Source of the DNA: Mahella australiensis 50-1 BON | Lineage (GTDB): Bacteria; Bacillota; Clostridia; Mahellales; Mahellaceae | NCBI RefSeq assembly: GCF_000213255.1 | Contig: NC_015520.1 | Location: 62,001-126,000, forward strand | DNA length: 64,000 nt | Direction: 5' to 3' | Part shown: one piece after another, positions 1 to 8,313 of the stretch | Numbering within the stretch: the stretch's first letter is position 1 | How the letters are laid out: every line of letters begins with the position of its first letter | Made by a program: the position numbers and the translations under genes | Notes under the pieces: generated by a model | The model's input: the letters and a program-made list of their open reading frames with translations, nothing else | The model's database searches: none | What the model was told of the DNA's origin: nothing

Positions 1-461
1 AAGTTTTGAGTATTTCCGTTTATCGTTTCCGCATATATCCAATCAATAAACAACATACTTCTATTCGGCAGATAAGTCTGCCCAAAGTCTGCAACAAAAC
101 AATTCCCAGCATTTACGCACGTACAATACGAAGCGTGCTGCGCATGCCTATGCGCTCCGGTTATACAATACCCATTCATAAGATGATTAATCGCCCATCT
201 CGTTTTTAACAAACCTAAATCAAAATATCCTTCAATCTTATTTGTCGAACGCCAGTAATGTATATCCGGGTCGTTAGCCTCCAATGCACAATCTTCTTCC
301 AGCGTCGGATTTGTCGCTGCACCGGTAGCCCAGAATAAATATCCGGGTTTTAACTTTCCGCTTACATTACTATCGTCATCATAAACAATACGACTCGTAT
401 GCAAGTTTTGATATCCGCTACTAGGCCAGTAAACCCACATTTGATGATTATAGCTACCCAT
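1..461 (-). CDS. Phage protein of unknown function, C-terminus beyond window
   Basis: An open frame of 153 codons runs off the left edge. It starts at an ATG at 461 preceded by AGGAGGG, which overlaps the stop region of the upstream 54-aa gene. I do not recognise the product. It begins MGSYNHQMWVYWPSSG, has several Trp/Tyr-rich segments and a Cys/His-rich stretch around residues 98-120 (GYCITGAHRHAQH, then YCTC and NC) that could bind a metal. It is the last visible gene of the late operon, after the lysis genes, a position often used by lysogenic-conversion (moron) genes or by extra tail-associated proteins. Neither can be chosen from the sequence. Confidence 0.72.
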   Translation of the reverse strand, partial: MGSYNHQMWVYWPSSGYQNLHTSRIVYDDDSNVSGKLKPGYLFWATGAATNPTLEEDCALEANDPDIHYWRSTNKIEGYFDLGLLKTRWAINHLMNGYCITGAHRHAQHASYCTCVNAGNCFVADFGQTYLPNRSMLFIDWIYAETINGNTQN

Positions 462-472
462 TATCAACCCTC

Positions 473-637
473 CTATCCGATATTATCGTCACCATAGATT
501 AACTTTCGAAGTTCACTAGGCAATTCTTTTGGATCTCTTTGTTCCGGCAGTAACAACTCCTCCGGTTGCCCTTCTGCTATCTGATTTTTGTTAACACTAA
601 TTGGTTCTTCAAACGGCTTTTCCTTAAACTCAAACAT
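473..637 (-). CDS. Small hydrophilic phage protein (54 aa)
   Basis: A 54-codon frame begins MFEFKEKPFEEPISVNK with GAGGAAG seven bases upstream, and ends in IYGDDNIG. It is acidic, Glu/Pro-rich and without a hydrophobic segment. It lies between the holin-like gene and the gene at the window edge, in the same direction. Its stop region contains the ribosome site of the next gene, so the two are probably translationally coupled. Function unknown. XkdX-like or tail-accessory small proteins occupy similar places, but I see no diagnostic motif. Confidence 0.55.
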   Translation of the reverse strand: MFEFKEKPFEEPISVNKNQIAEGQPEELLLPEQRDPKELPSELRKLIYGDDNIG

Positions 638-658
638 ACTAACTTCCTCGCTCTCTTA

Positions 659-913
659 TTATTCACTTTTAACCATCTTTACAGCCTGCTTCCCCGCATC
701 AAACAACCCACAAGCCGTCAGCCCAGCCCCTATACCGAGCAATACCTTCATAGGTACTTCTGCATCTACAACAAAAAAGCTCCCGATAACACCGAGAGCC
801 ATTGCTATAAATGGTATATGCTTGGCAGGAACTCCTACAGCTTTTATTGCCTCACTAATGCCCACTATAATGGGTATAAGCAGGGTATCCAGTACATCAA
901 ATCCAAAGCCCAT
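659..913 (-). CDS. Putative phage holin (84 aa)
   Basis: A small, very hydrophobic protein with two to three membrane segments: about residues 8-24 (VLDTLLIPIIVGISEAIKAV), 32-50 (PFIAMALGVIGSFFVV) and 56-72 (VLLGIGAGLTACGLF). It ends in a short Lys-containing tail (KQAVKMVKSE). Size, topology and position just after the endolysin gene fit a holin, which would permeabilise the host membrane and release the amidase. AGGAGG lies just before the ATG (CCTCC on the plus strand near 921). A hairpin with a T-run separates it from the amidase. The family cannot be named from sequence alone; a small anchor protein is the alternative. Confidence 0.65.
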   Translation of the reverse strand: MGFGFDVLDTLLIPIIVGISEAIKAVGVPAKHIPFIAMALGVIGSFFVVDAEVPMKVLLGIGAGLTACGLFDAGKQAVKMVKSE

Positions 914-935
914 ACTATCACCTCCTTTTATGGCA

Positions 936-974
936 TAAAAATAAGCTGTCCCGATGTTTCAACGGAAACAGCTT
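936..974 (-). terminator. Hairpin with T-run between amidase and holin genes
   Basis: On the minus strand, AAGCTGT and ACAGCTT (bases 943-949 and 968-974) form a 7-bp stem. An inner CCG/CGG pairing lies within the loop, and ATTTTTATG follows. The stem begins right at the amidase stop codon. It can also act in the other direction, because the plus strand continues into TTATTTTTC. It could lower readthrough from the amidase into the holin gene. Confidence 0.5.
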
Positions 975-1672
975 TATTTTTCTTCTGTTAGTATCCATGC
1001 CGCAAACCCGGCCTTTTTAAGACGTTCGACCTGGGCCTCTGCATTAGCCCTGTCGCTGAAACTCCCTGCTACTACCCTGTACAGACGGCCACCACTTTCA
1101 ATAGGCTTATCTGGCTGTTCAGGCTTAGGTTTAAGCTGTTGTTTCGGCTTATATGTTATGCCGAAGTAGTCACAGATGCCATGCAGTATAGCTTCTGCTA
1201 TCATCTCTCTATTATCCATAATCCACTTTGCATCATCTATATTGTCGTGAAAAGACGTTTCAATGATAACAGCAGGAGCTTTTGTCTCTCGTGTTTCTTT
1301 AAGCTGCTGATTTTCTCTAATATTCCTGTCAGCCGCAGGCGTTAGTGGCTCAAGGTATTTGTATATACACTTAGCCAATTTCTCTGCATTATATCCCTTT
1401 TTATATACCCAAATTTCACATCCTCTGGCTCTGCCGTTAGCAGCGTTGGAGTGTATAGCAATGTGTATATCTGGTTCCCACGCATTGCTATCGGCTATAA
1501 CCTGAGCTAGCGTCATTTCTGGCCGGTTACGTTTTATTAAGAACCCGTGTTCCTGTAGTCTTGATACCAATATATCAGCTATAAGGTTCATCTGATATTC
1601 CTCTGTGCCATAATTCCCAGCTCCAACGTTATGCTCCTGCGTGCTCGGACTAACATATACTTTATATGCCAT
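974..1672 (-). CDS. Endolysin: N-acetylmuramoyl-L-alanine amidase with SPOR domain
   Basis: This 232-aa protein would cleave the amide bond between muramic acid and the stem peptide to lyse the host. Residues 1-170 form an Amidase_3 zinc domain. Likely zinc ligands are H14 (in SPSTQEHN), E24/E25 and H74 (in AIHSNAANG), with catalytic E138 in the VIIETSFHDN segment. A Lys/Pro linker (about 175-192) leads to a C-terminal SPOR-like repeat, about 195-230 (LYRVVAGSFSDRANAEAQVE), which binds denuded glycan. There is no signal peptide, so export depends on a holin. It follows the XhlA-like gene by 17 bases. Confidence 0.93.
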   Translation of the reverse strand: MAYKVYVSPSTQEHNVGAGNYGTEEYQMNLIADILVSRLQEHGFLIKRNRPEMTLAQVIADSNAWEPDIHIAIHSNAANGRARGCEIWVYKKGYNAEKLAKCIYKYLEPLTPAADRNIRENQQLKETRETKAPAVIIETSFHDNIDDAKWIMDNREMIAEAILHGICDYFGITYKPKQQLKPKPEQPDKPIESGGRLYRVVAGSFSDRANAEAQVERLKKAGFAAWILTEEK

Positions 1673-1689
1673 TTTTTCACCTCATCTCA

Positions 1690-1935
1690 TCATCTCAGAA
1701 TAAAATTCAAAGCTGTGAATAGTAGGCCCATGCCAGCTATAGCTACTGGCACTATCCACATCAGCGTGTTTATCTTACCGGATGTGTCCTCAACTTTTTG
1801 GCGCAGGCCATTATAATCCCTAATAATTGCCCTCGTTTCGGCCATCTCTTGCCTCAGTTTATACATTTCGCTCTCGATGTTTTGGAACATCTCATACAGT
1901 TCCTTGTTGTTGTACCACTCCTGATTATCGCCCAT
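1690..1935 (-). CDS. xhlA: XhlA-like hemolysin/lysis accessory protein
   Basis: The 81-aa protein has a charged coiled-coil N-terminal half (YEMFQNIESEMYKLRQEMAE) and one C-terminal membrane segment, about residues 58-78 (TLMWIVPVAIAGMGLLFTAL), ending in NFILR. This is the layout of the XhlA family (hemolysin XhlA of Bacillus PBSX), a membrane-associated partner of holin and endolysin in lysis. It sits immediately upstream of the amidase gene, as in PBSX-like lysis cassettes, which supports the assignment. Confidence 0.82.
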   Translation of the reverse strand: MGDNQEWYNNKELYEMFQNIESEMYKLRQEMAETRAIIRDYNGLRQKVEDTSGKINTLMWIVPVAIAGMGLLFTALNFILR

Positions 1936-1951
1936 TATGTCATTCCTTCCT

Positions 1952-4402
1952 TCATATCATTGACGGCAGGTATTTGTATACGGCCGGATCCTGCTGGCCT
2001 AATGCCCATACGCCTATGCCCTGCAAACCCCATTCAAACTCTGCTCTGTCCATCCAATACTGGTACTGGTTGACGTCTGAATAATAGGCTATGCTGGCCC
2101 CGTCGGCATCGCACAGATAAAGCCTGCTTACCCATATGCCTATGTCATCGGCTTTTACTATTACCGTTAAATCTCTATCAGCGTTAAAAATATCGGAGTG
2201 CAGATAGTCCCAATCCATTGATATTGTTTCGCTGCGCGTGTTAGCCTCTTCTGTTCCTGCCGGCACTCGTATATAGCCCCAAACAGAATTCCAATCAACG
2301 CCCGTTCTCACAATTCTACCCAATTGCTGCGTGCCTGCCGGTGTGGTAACCGTCACCGCCTCCTGAGGATACATCCAATATGCATCCCCTGATGCAAATA
2401 ATGTACAGTCTATTGAAGCATTAGTAGTATATAACCCTATACGATTACTACCGCTTGCTGACGCTGTTATAACTAAACTACTGTTTAACCATACCTTACA
2501 CTCGCTGCCTCTGACTCTGACACGCAGGGTATTGCTCCCACTAGTATTTGCAGTCGCAGTCGCTACCTGTGATCCATTTGCGTATAAGACCACCTTCCCG
2601 TTTTGCAAACCCACTTTGTTGTTGCCGAATATGATGCCGGCCTCTTGGCCTGTAAATGAAAACGTGGCCCATACAGCCATATCTCCAAACGAACCGTAAT
2701 CAAGCATACATTGAGATGTCGCTACAGAAGTCTGTTTCAAGTGACTTGCAAGCCCAGCCCTACCTTGTACTATCCATGTTCCGCCAGACGTGGTATAGTA
2801 ATTATTGAATAAAGCACTATTCCATTCTTCATATTCCGCGGGCGCATATGACCTAAAATCATCATTCCATATAGAGGCATACTCCGGTGCTCTGCGTAAT
2901 ACCTCCAGCGTGAGCCTATAACCATCAGCCGCTTGAACTTCTTGTCCATTTACGTCAATATATGTCTGCGGCGTGAGTGTCCATTCAGCTTGCCCAGCAT
3001 CCATTGTAAACGTAAATGACTGGCATATATTGAATCCATAGAACTGCACTCCATATGCGGTACTCCCGCCTTCAAAGCGTATTATGTGACTGCCTGCCGA
3101 AAGTGAAACAGTCGCCAATTTCGCCCAATGCGCACTTCTAGCCAACGGATACCATTGATTAGGCTGTGAAACGCTATAACTCGAGCCATCTATTGATATG
3201 GTTATATAATCTTTGTCAAACCATGGATAATTTATCCTAATAGCTATATCGTACGTTCCGCTTGATGATATGCTGACATTATATTCAGCCCAGCCTTCAT
3301 CCTCATATTCTTCAGAACCTTCCTCAAGCGGCCTCGGCTGACGTGAAGATACATACCCAGCTCCTTGCGTTAATGCTCCACCATGATTGTCATACATATC
3401 GCCAGCTCTACTTGCCACACTCCCAACAAACGACGGTGTTTGCGTTTTGCGGTATGCTGTCATGAAAGTCTTACCGCCATAATCGCCCTGAACAAACGGA
3501 CTTATGGTATTTTTTCTATCTTCAGCTATCTGCATATCATATATATGAAGCAACATATACGGACACATATTATCTTCATCCCACAGAGCAGCCCATGGAA
3601 TAAGAGGTTGTGGCGGCCTATCGTCAGTATGGTTGTAATGTCCAAGCATCCATTCTACTGCTGCTGTATATAACCACGAAGTACCTCTATACCCAGTAGT
3701 CGGATGGTCTATCTGCCATCTATAACCATAACCCGGCAGACCCATATATATTTTTGCGGATGGGATAACCGTCACAGCGTAATTATACACGTCTTCTAGC
3801 CATCCTCTTGGCGAAATCGGTCCCGGTGCACTCCCGGCCCAAGCATAGCCATAGCTCATGATGGTGCAGCTGTCGAATATTTGCCCAAGTTGCTGATAAT
3901 CGCACCAATATTCACCACCTAATGATTGCCCTGGTCCAGTTAACCCAGGCAAATCTGCATGAAACAACTTGCCTCTTGCGTGAACCGTATTTGCTATGCG
4001 TTGAAACAATGCTACTGCTTTAGAAGTATTAGCCGAGCTGCCGCCCCGCTCTAGGTCTATGTCAATACCCGTTGCAAACGGATATTGGTTTATGAGCCTC
4101 TGTATCTCTGATATAAATGTGTCCTGAGCACCTCCTGCGTTATCCAGCAAATCCTGAAACGCCGCTTCATAGCCGTCATTTCTCACACACAGATACCACT
4201 TGATGTGCGGCCATTTGTTGACTATCTCCATCTCGGCGCCCGGTATGCTCCCGGTTATGGTCCCGTCGGTGTGCGTACCATTGATATAGTTGACGTGGAA
4301 ATCGAATAACGACACCATATAAAACTTGTCGCCGTAATCGTTTAATTCCTGATACATTCTCGATGACTTAGAATAGGTCCATGACATATAATGCCTCACC
4401 AT
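1952..4402 (-). CDS. Tail-associated glycoside hydrolase family 18-like protein with carbohydrate-binding domains
   Basis: The product is 816 aa from the ATG at 4402, which has AAGGAAGG at good spacing and overlaps the upstream stop by 7 bases. Residues 1-300 look like a GH18 TIM barrel. The catalytic strand reads TGIDIDLERG, placing the acid at E118 with D114 and D116 before it; the first Asp of the usual DGxDxDxE is Thr. About residues 335-470 resemble a CBM6/35-type beta sandwich. About 530-680 resemble a concanavalin/LamG-like domain, followed by an unassigned C-terminus. Its place at the end of the tail operon suggests a receptor-binding or wall-degrading tail-tip protein. Substrate unknown. 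Confidence 0.8.
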   Translation of the reverse strand: MVRHYMSWTYSKSSRMYQELNDYGDKFYMVSLFDFHVNYINGTHTDGTITGSIPGAEMEIVNKWPHIKWYLCVRNDGYEAAFQDLLDNAGGAQDTFISEIQRLINQYPFATGIDIDLERGGSSANTSKAVALFQRIANTVHARGKLFHADLPGLTGPGQSLGGEYWCDYQQLGQIFDSCTIMSYGYAWAGSAPGPISPRGWLEDVYNYAVTVIPSAKIYMGLPGYGYRWQIDHPTTGYRGTSWLYTAAVEWMLGHYNHTDDRPPQPLIPWAALWDEDNMCPYMLLHIYDMQIAEDRKNTISPFVQGDYGGKTFMTAYRKTQTPSFVGSVASRAGDMYDNHGGALTQGAGYVSSRQPRPLEEGSEEYEDEGWAEYNVSISSSGTYDIAIRINYPWFDKDYITISIDGSSYSVSQPNQWYPLARSAHWAKLATVSLSAGSHIIRFEGGSTAYGVQFYGFNICQSFTFTMDAGQAEWTLTPQTYIDVNGQEVQAADGYRLTLEVLRRAPEYASIWNDDFRSYAPAEYEEWNSALFNNYYTTSGGTWIVQGRAGLASHLKQTSVATSQCMLDYGSFGDMAVWATFSFTGQEAGIIFGNNKVGLQNGKVVLYANGSQVATATANTSGSNTLRVRVRGSECKVWLNSSLVITASASGSNRIGLYTTNASIDCTLFASGDAYWMYPQEAVTVTTPAGTQQLGRIVRTGVDWNSVWGYIRVPAGTEEANTRSETISMDWDYLHSDIFNADRDLTVIVKADDIGIWVSRLYLCDADGASIAYYSDVNQYQYWMDRAEFEWGLQGIGVWALGQQDPAVYKYLPSMI

Positions 4403-4986
4403 GTCACACCTTCCTTCACATCCCATTCGGTAATGCGGAACACAAACCGCGCGGCATCTCTCTCATTCATGGTCACCCGGTATCTGGCATCACCTGCCGG
4501 GCATGTCATCTGTGCTCCTACATATTCAGCCGAATTAGCAGGTTGACCGTTTTTTAATACTATATGGCTGGCTGCGTTCACTTCTACTTCATCTCCGCGT
4601 GCCAGCGTTCCTGTGTACTTGAATGTCCTAGTTTCATAGTAGGACGATAAGGTAAAGAAACCCGTCGTATTCTTCTGTATCGACGCCTCCCAATCCAAAC
4701 CCGTTGTAGCTGAACCTCTATTCGGTATCAGAACTATAGCCGAACCTCTGACAAGCGCGTTGAAATGTTTCGGCGGCTCTATTACTCCATTTGTTCTGCG
4801 GCGTTCAAGCATATCCTGTGAGGCAGGTACCCATCCAGTCAATAATTTCCCGTCTTGTACTTGAATATCCGTTGTTTTAACAACGCCTTCAAAATCTCTA
4901 GCCACAAGTTTGACGATAAGTCTACTTATTCTTTTTACAGCACTCTTTTCAATGCGTCCTAAATAACGCATATATCTATTAGCCAT
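4396..4986 (-). CDS. Phage tail-tip accessory protein, family unknown (196 aa)
   Basis: A soluble beta-rich protein between the small 63-aa protein and the GH18-like tail protein; it overlaps both neighbours by a few bases. Residues 19-60 (RISRLIVKLVARDFEGVVKT, then DIQVQDGKLLTGWVP) closely parallel residues 15-55 of the 63-aa protein just upstream, so the two share a module. The rest has short beta-strand patterns ending in RFVFRITEWDVKEG. I do not recognise a named family. A role at the tail tip is inferred from position. Confidence 0.7.
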   Translation of the reverse strand: MANRYMRYLGRIEKSAVKRISRLIVKLVARDFEGVVKTTDIQVQDGKLLTGWVPASQDMLERRRTNGVIEPPKHFNALVRGSAIVLIPNRGSATTGLDWEASIQKNTTGFFTLSSYYETRTFKYTGTLARGDEVEVNAASHIVLKNGQPANSAEYVGAQMTCPAGDARYRVTMNERDAARFVFRITEWDVKEGVTW

Positions 4987-5170
4987 TGTCGAACGACCAC
5001 CTTATTTCGGACGGATGACCTACCCATGTCGTGGCTATGCTTCCGCCCTGCAGCATAATATCTGTTACTTTTACAACACCAGTGCAATCTCGGGTTGTCA
5101 GTTTAACAGTTATTTTTTGAACACGACTTATACCCTGTTCCGGTCTAAACGTCTTTGCGAACTTTTGCAT
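4979..5170 (-). CDS. Small tail-operon protein sharing a module with its neighbour (63 aa)
   Basis: GAGGTGGG lies just before the ATG at 5170, two bases from the upstream stop. The protein is nearly all one module: RVQKITVKLTTRDCTGVVKV, then TDIMLQGGSIATTWVGHP. This is almost the same pattern as the N-terminal region of the 196-aa protein that follows, suggesting duplication. It may be a small tail-tip or fibre-attachment protein; function unknown. Confidence 0.65.
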   Translation of the reverse strand: MQKFAKTFRPEQGISRVQKITVKLTTRDCTGVVKVTDIMLQGGSIATTWVGHPSEIRWSFDNG

Positions 5171-5171
5171 T

Positions 5172-6551
5172 TTAACCCACCTCTATAAATTGAGTTTCTG
5201 TCGTGCCATCCTCGTATTCTATTATAATCTCAAAGCCTATGCGGCCGCTCGGGCCCATGCTTATATTGTCAAGCTCAACCTGCGCCGATATGGTATAAGC
5301 TTCTCTGTTTGCGACTGAAACAGTCTGCGACAATGATTTCTCTACTCCCATCTGGCCAGTAGCTACAAATGCCGCTTTCCCCGATACACCCGCCGTGTTA
5401 TCGACCGTCCAACCCTGGTTTATCCAGTAGTTGAAGCCATCATCGGCCCGGCTGTTGAACAGCAGGTTGAACATAACAACGTCTTCCATCGCCTGCTGAA
5501 CCGCATCGGTGACCGCTGCCACGCTGGTTCCGCCACCTCCCGTATCAACCATCTGGTCTGCTAACGTCTTAAGCGCTGTATCGAGCTGTACCGTTGAATT
5601 AAAAGGCTCAAGCACATCTATACTCCGTTGAGCTACTCTCATGCGCTGATTAAGCCCTAATTCTTCGTCATAGACTATTACTATGTCGCCCAAATCCGGT
5701 ATATCATCAAGCAGCGCAACGCTCACTTCATAGCTGATAGTTGGCCATGATGCTTTAGCCAGTTTATCCTCAGCCCATTGTTTCAAATGGCTCGGATTGG
5801 TAAACCGTTCATCTTGCACTGTGGCAGCTTTAAGTAACCTCGGCTTTCCAACCGTGTCAAACCAACTGTAATCCTCTATATACTCCTTGCCATTGTTGAC
5901 TGATGCTATTGTTAAACCGCTTGCCCCATACGGATATATACGGGTTACAATATCCCTGGTATCCATTATCCGCCGCACTTCACTTATATTCTTTTTATAC
6001 GCAAATAATATGCCCCGCTCCTCGCCCACCTGCTCAAGCAAATTAACCTTTTTGTTTATACTATCGAATTGCAGCTCCCCACCATAAACTAATGGCACCT
6101 GTCTCAATGCTTCAAGCGGCGATACCGGATCACCTATTGCAAAATTCCTCGGTATGCTTATCTCCACAGTTCCAACGGTCCAGTTGGTATTTTTCAATAT
6201 CTTGTCTATCACTGGTCTAGCACCAACGTTAGTCATGGATAAGTTGCTCACCGGCTCCGGGTCTGCCAAGTCATACCATGTTGCTTCTGCTGTCACCTTG
6301 GTTGTGAGCTGGCCGTCCTGCGACCTAGTATCCTCTAATACCCGAACTGAAAACTCCCGTCCCATACAACGAATATGAACCTCATTATCCAAATATCCTC
6401 TCTTTCTATCATCCATCGGCAAACTAAATTCAATTGTTTCCTGACCGTTTGTATCGGTTATGAGCTGATCTGTCATCTTAGCATCAAACGCCTTATCCAA
6501 AACAGCAACTGGGTTGCCATTGTTATCTACAACGATTGGATAGTTCCTCAT
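5172..6551 (-). CDS. Phage minor structural (tail-associated lysin/baseplate hub) protein
   Basis: This 459-aa protein begins with the pattern of the phage minor structural protein N-terminal family (prophage tail endopeptidase/hub type): MRNYPIVVDNNGNPVAVLDK, later ETIEFSLPMDDRKRGYLDNE and a mid-region SEVRRIMDTRDIVTRIYPYG. Such proteins form the hub under the distal tail protein. No peptidase or amidase motif is visible in the C-terminal half, so this appears to be the hub without a lysin domain. The last third (about 370-459) looks like a carbohydrate-binding beta sandwich (TVDNTAGVSGKAAFVATGQ). It lies between the downstream receptor-type proteins and the distal tail gene, as expected. 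Confidence 0.75.
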   Translation of the reverse strand: MRNYPIVVDNNGNPVAVLDKAFDAKMTDQLITDTNGQETIEFSLPMDDRKRGYLDNEVHIRCMGREFSVRVLEDTRSQDGQLTTKVTAEATWYDLADPEPVSNLSMTNVGARPVIDKILKNTNWTVGTVEISIPRNFAIGDPVSPLEALRQVPLVYGGELQFDSINKKVNLLEQVGEERGILFAYKKNISEVRRIMDTRDIVTRIYPYGASGLTIASVNNGKEYIEDYSWFDTVGKPRLLKAATVQDERFTNPSHLKQWAEDKLAKASWPTISYEVSVALLDDIPDLGDIVIVYDEELGLNQRMRVAQRSIDVLEPFNSTVQLDTALKTLADQMVDTGGGGTSVAAVTDAVQQAMEDVVMFNLLFNSRADDGFNYWINQGWTVDNTAGVSGKAAFVATGQMGVEKSLSQTVSVANREAYTISAQVELDNISMGPSGRIGFEIIIEYEDGTTETQFIEVG

Positions 6552-7492
6552 TATTCTTCCATCCCCATCGCCGTTATACCTATATCAACGCCTGCATTAC
6601 ACGCTAACCCAAGTGCTGTATCTACCGACGACAATAAACCTTGCCCGAAATCAAACTCATGTACCGATTGCGCTGGCAATGTTATATCTGACGAAATACC
6701 CGTAGTACCATTACGCAACCATACCCTCACTGGTGCTGTAGCATGATTGCTTATAATTAATTTCATTAACCGCGCTCTTTTACCACTAGCTGGTGTCCAA
6801 AATGGAGTAGTGGCACCAGCCGATGTGCTTATATCCTTCTTTATCACCATGACAGGCTCTCTCTTGCGCTGCCATTGGCTACCGTTATAAAATAAATCAA
6901 AAGCCGCAACTGCCAGTGGCGCATATTTGCTGCTTTCCGGCGTACTCTGATATGGCGATGTTATGGCGTCGCTGTTCGGACTTACACACACTGGATGCCA
7001 GCCTGTTATATCTTTGATGTAGACTTTGAAGCTTGGATCGCTGTCTGCGTCAGCCGCACCTCCAAGTTCTACGTTTATTTTTCCGTCACTTGTAAGTGAA
7101 ACTGGAAGTAATGTATAGAAGCCAACCTGCACACCTGTGAGATTAGCAGCCACGGTCGCCTTTGCATTGTCCGTGTATAGTTTTATGCTCCCAGCAGTTC
7201 CATCTACAATGCCGATGTATAATGCAGCGCCGCCCGATGTCTTGGCTGTTATATCCTTATCGTCAAGTATTCGTTCCCTCGGCACTCCGTTACCGTCCAC
7301 ACGCCAGTCATGGCTTATGTCTATTATGGGTTTATGCTGCGTCAGAAATATGCCGTTGGCATCCGTGTTGCCAGTTTCTGATACCTGCACAGCACCCCAT
7401 AGGATTATGTCCTGAGCGTCCGCGCTGTCTTGATAGCCCACCACTGGCACGTTGTTTATACTGGAATCACGGCGTATAGTAAAACCTGGCAT
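6551..7492 (-). CDS. Phage tail/baseplate protein of unknown family (313 aa)
   Basis: The start is the ATG at 7492, whose A is the last base of the upstream stop TAA; AGGTGG is correctly spaced. Nine bases upstream is an in-frame GTG that lacks such spacing. The protein is soluble and beta-rich, with a middle region SFKVYIKDITGWHPVCVSPN and a C-terminal part LMKLIISNHATAPVRVWLRN that reads like a jelly-roll. Located between the distal tail protein and the hub protein, it probably belongs to the baseplate. I know no family for it. Confidence 0.68.
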   Translation of the reverse strand: MPGFTIRRDSSINNVPVVGYQDSADAQDIILWGAVQVSETGNTDANGIFLTQHKPIIDISHDWRVDGNGVPRERILDDKDITAKTSGGAALYIGIVDGTAGSIKLYTDNAKATVAANLTGVQVGFYTLLPVSLTSDGKINVELGGAADADSDPSFKVYIKDITGWHPVCVSPNSDAITSPYQSTPESSKYAPLAVAAFDLFYNGSQWQRKREPVMVIKKDISTSAGATTPFWTPASGKRARLMKLIISNHATAPVRVWLRNGTTGISSDITLPAQSVHEFDFGQGLLSSVDTALGLACNAGVDIGITAMGMEE

Positions 7493-8313
7493 TATAACCA
7501 CCTCTCTCTGAATTGGAATACGACCTTTGCGCCCACACCACTGTCATCATGTTCTGTTATGATGTTCTCTCCGGCCTGCAATTGTGGGAATTCTCCTTCC
7601 CAATACTGCATGGCATTCTGGCCGTTCATAGTAACCGTAAAATTGCCCGTATCTATGATGACCTCATCGCCCTCTTCTATTTCGCCTTTGTACTTGACTG
7701 TCTGACCGTTTATGCTTATCGCCACTCCCGTAACCGATGCGCCACCAGTAGTTCCGGAGTTCGTCGTTCCAAGGCCTGTGGCCGGCTGTGTGGCTATGGT
7801 GTTTGCCGGCACATATATCTTTAGAATAACTGGACATTCTATCCCGCCATTATTTACAATAATGGTACTGCCTCCATGTAGTGCATCCCATTCCTCTATA
7901 TACCAGTCAGCTTTATATACAAATGGATCTGCCATCTTAAAGGTTATAGAGAATTTACCTATATTCTTTATGGCATTATACATCATGTCTATTTCTGCGC
8001 CCTCTGAAACTTTTACGTATCGTACCAAACTTGGCTCATCCTCAAATATTAATTCACGATACCCAACCAGCGGGCTTATATAATTGGCAAATTCCCGTAT
8101 TTTTGAATATACCGTTGATACATTACGCTCCACAACGCCTAAGTCAAGCGTTATTGTGTTTGTCCCAAACTCTGTTCCAGCGTCATATATTCCATGTTTC
8201 CCTGGGATGGTTATCTCGTTTTCTCGTAAATTAGGCAAGGAACGTATTGACCTGTCCAGCAGATAAATGCCAAAGTCAGCACAGCTTTTGCCGTCTATCT
8301 TAAAGTCCGTCAT
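7492..8313 (-). CDS. Distal tail protein (Dit, siphovirus tail family)
   Basis: A 273-aa protein with the N-terminal pattern of the Sipho_tail/Dit family: FKIDGKSCADFGIYLLDRSI, then EITIPGKHGIYDAGTEFGTN and RELIFEDEPSLVRYVKVSEG. Dit forms the hexameric ring joining tail tube and baseplate. Its ATG overlaps the stop of the tape measure gene by four bases (8310-8313), the standard tmp-dit order. The C-terminal part (about 140-270) would be the galectin-like domain. Confidence 0.88.
   Translation of the reverse strand: MTDFKIDGKSCADFGIYLLDRSIRSLPNLRENEITIPGKHGIYDAGTEFGTNTITLDLGVVERNVSTVYSKIREFANYISPLVGYRELIFEDEPSLVRYVKVSEGAEIDMMYNAIKNIGKFSITFKMADPFVYKADWYIEEWDALHGGSTIIVNNGGIECPVILKIYVPANTIATQPATGLGTTNSGTTGGASVTGVAISINGQTVKYKGEIEEGDEVIIDTGNFTVTMNGQNAMQYWEGEFPQLQAGENIITEHDDSGVGAKVVFQFRERWL

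Noticed and set aside
1690-1935. Reading the 81-aa protein as the holin itself
   Set aside because: Single C-terminal membrane segment with a coiled-coil N-terminus fits XhlA better; the holin candidate is the 84-aa protein at 659-913.
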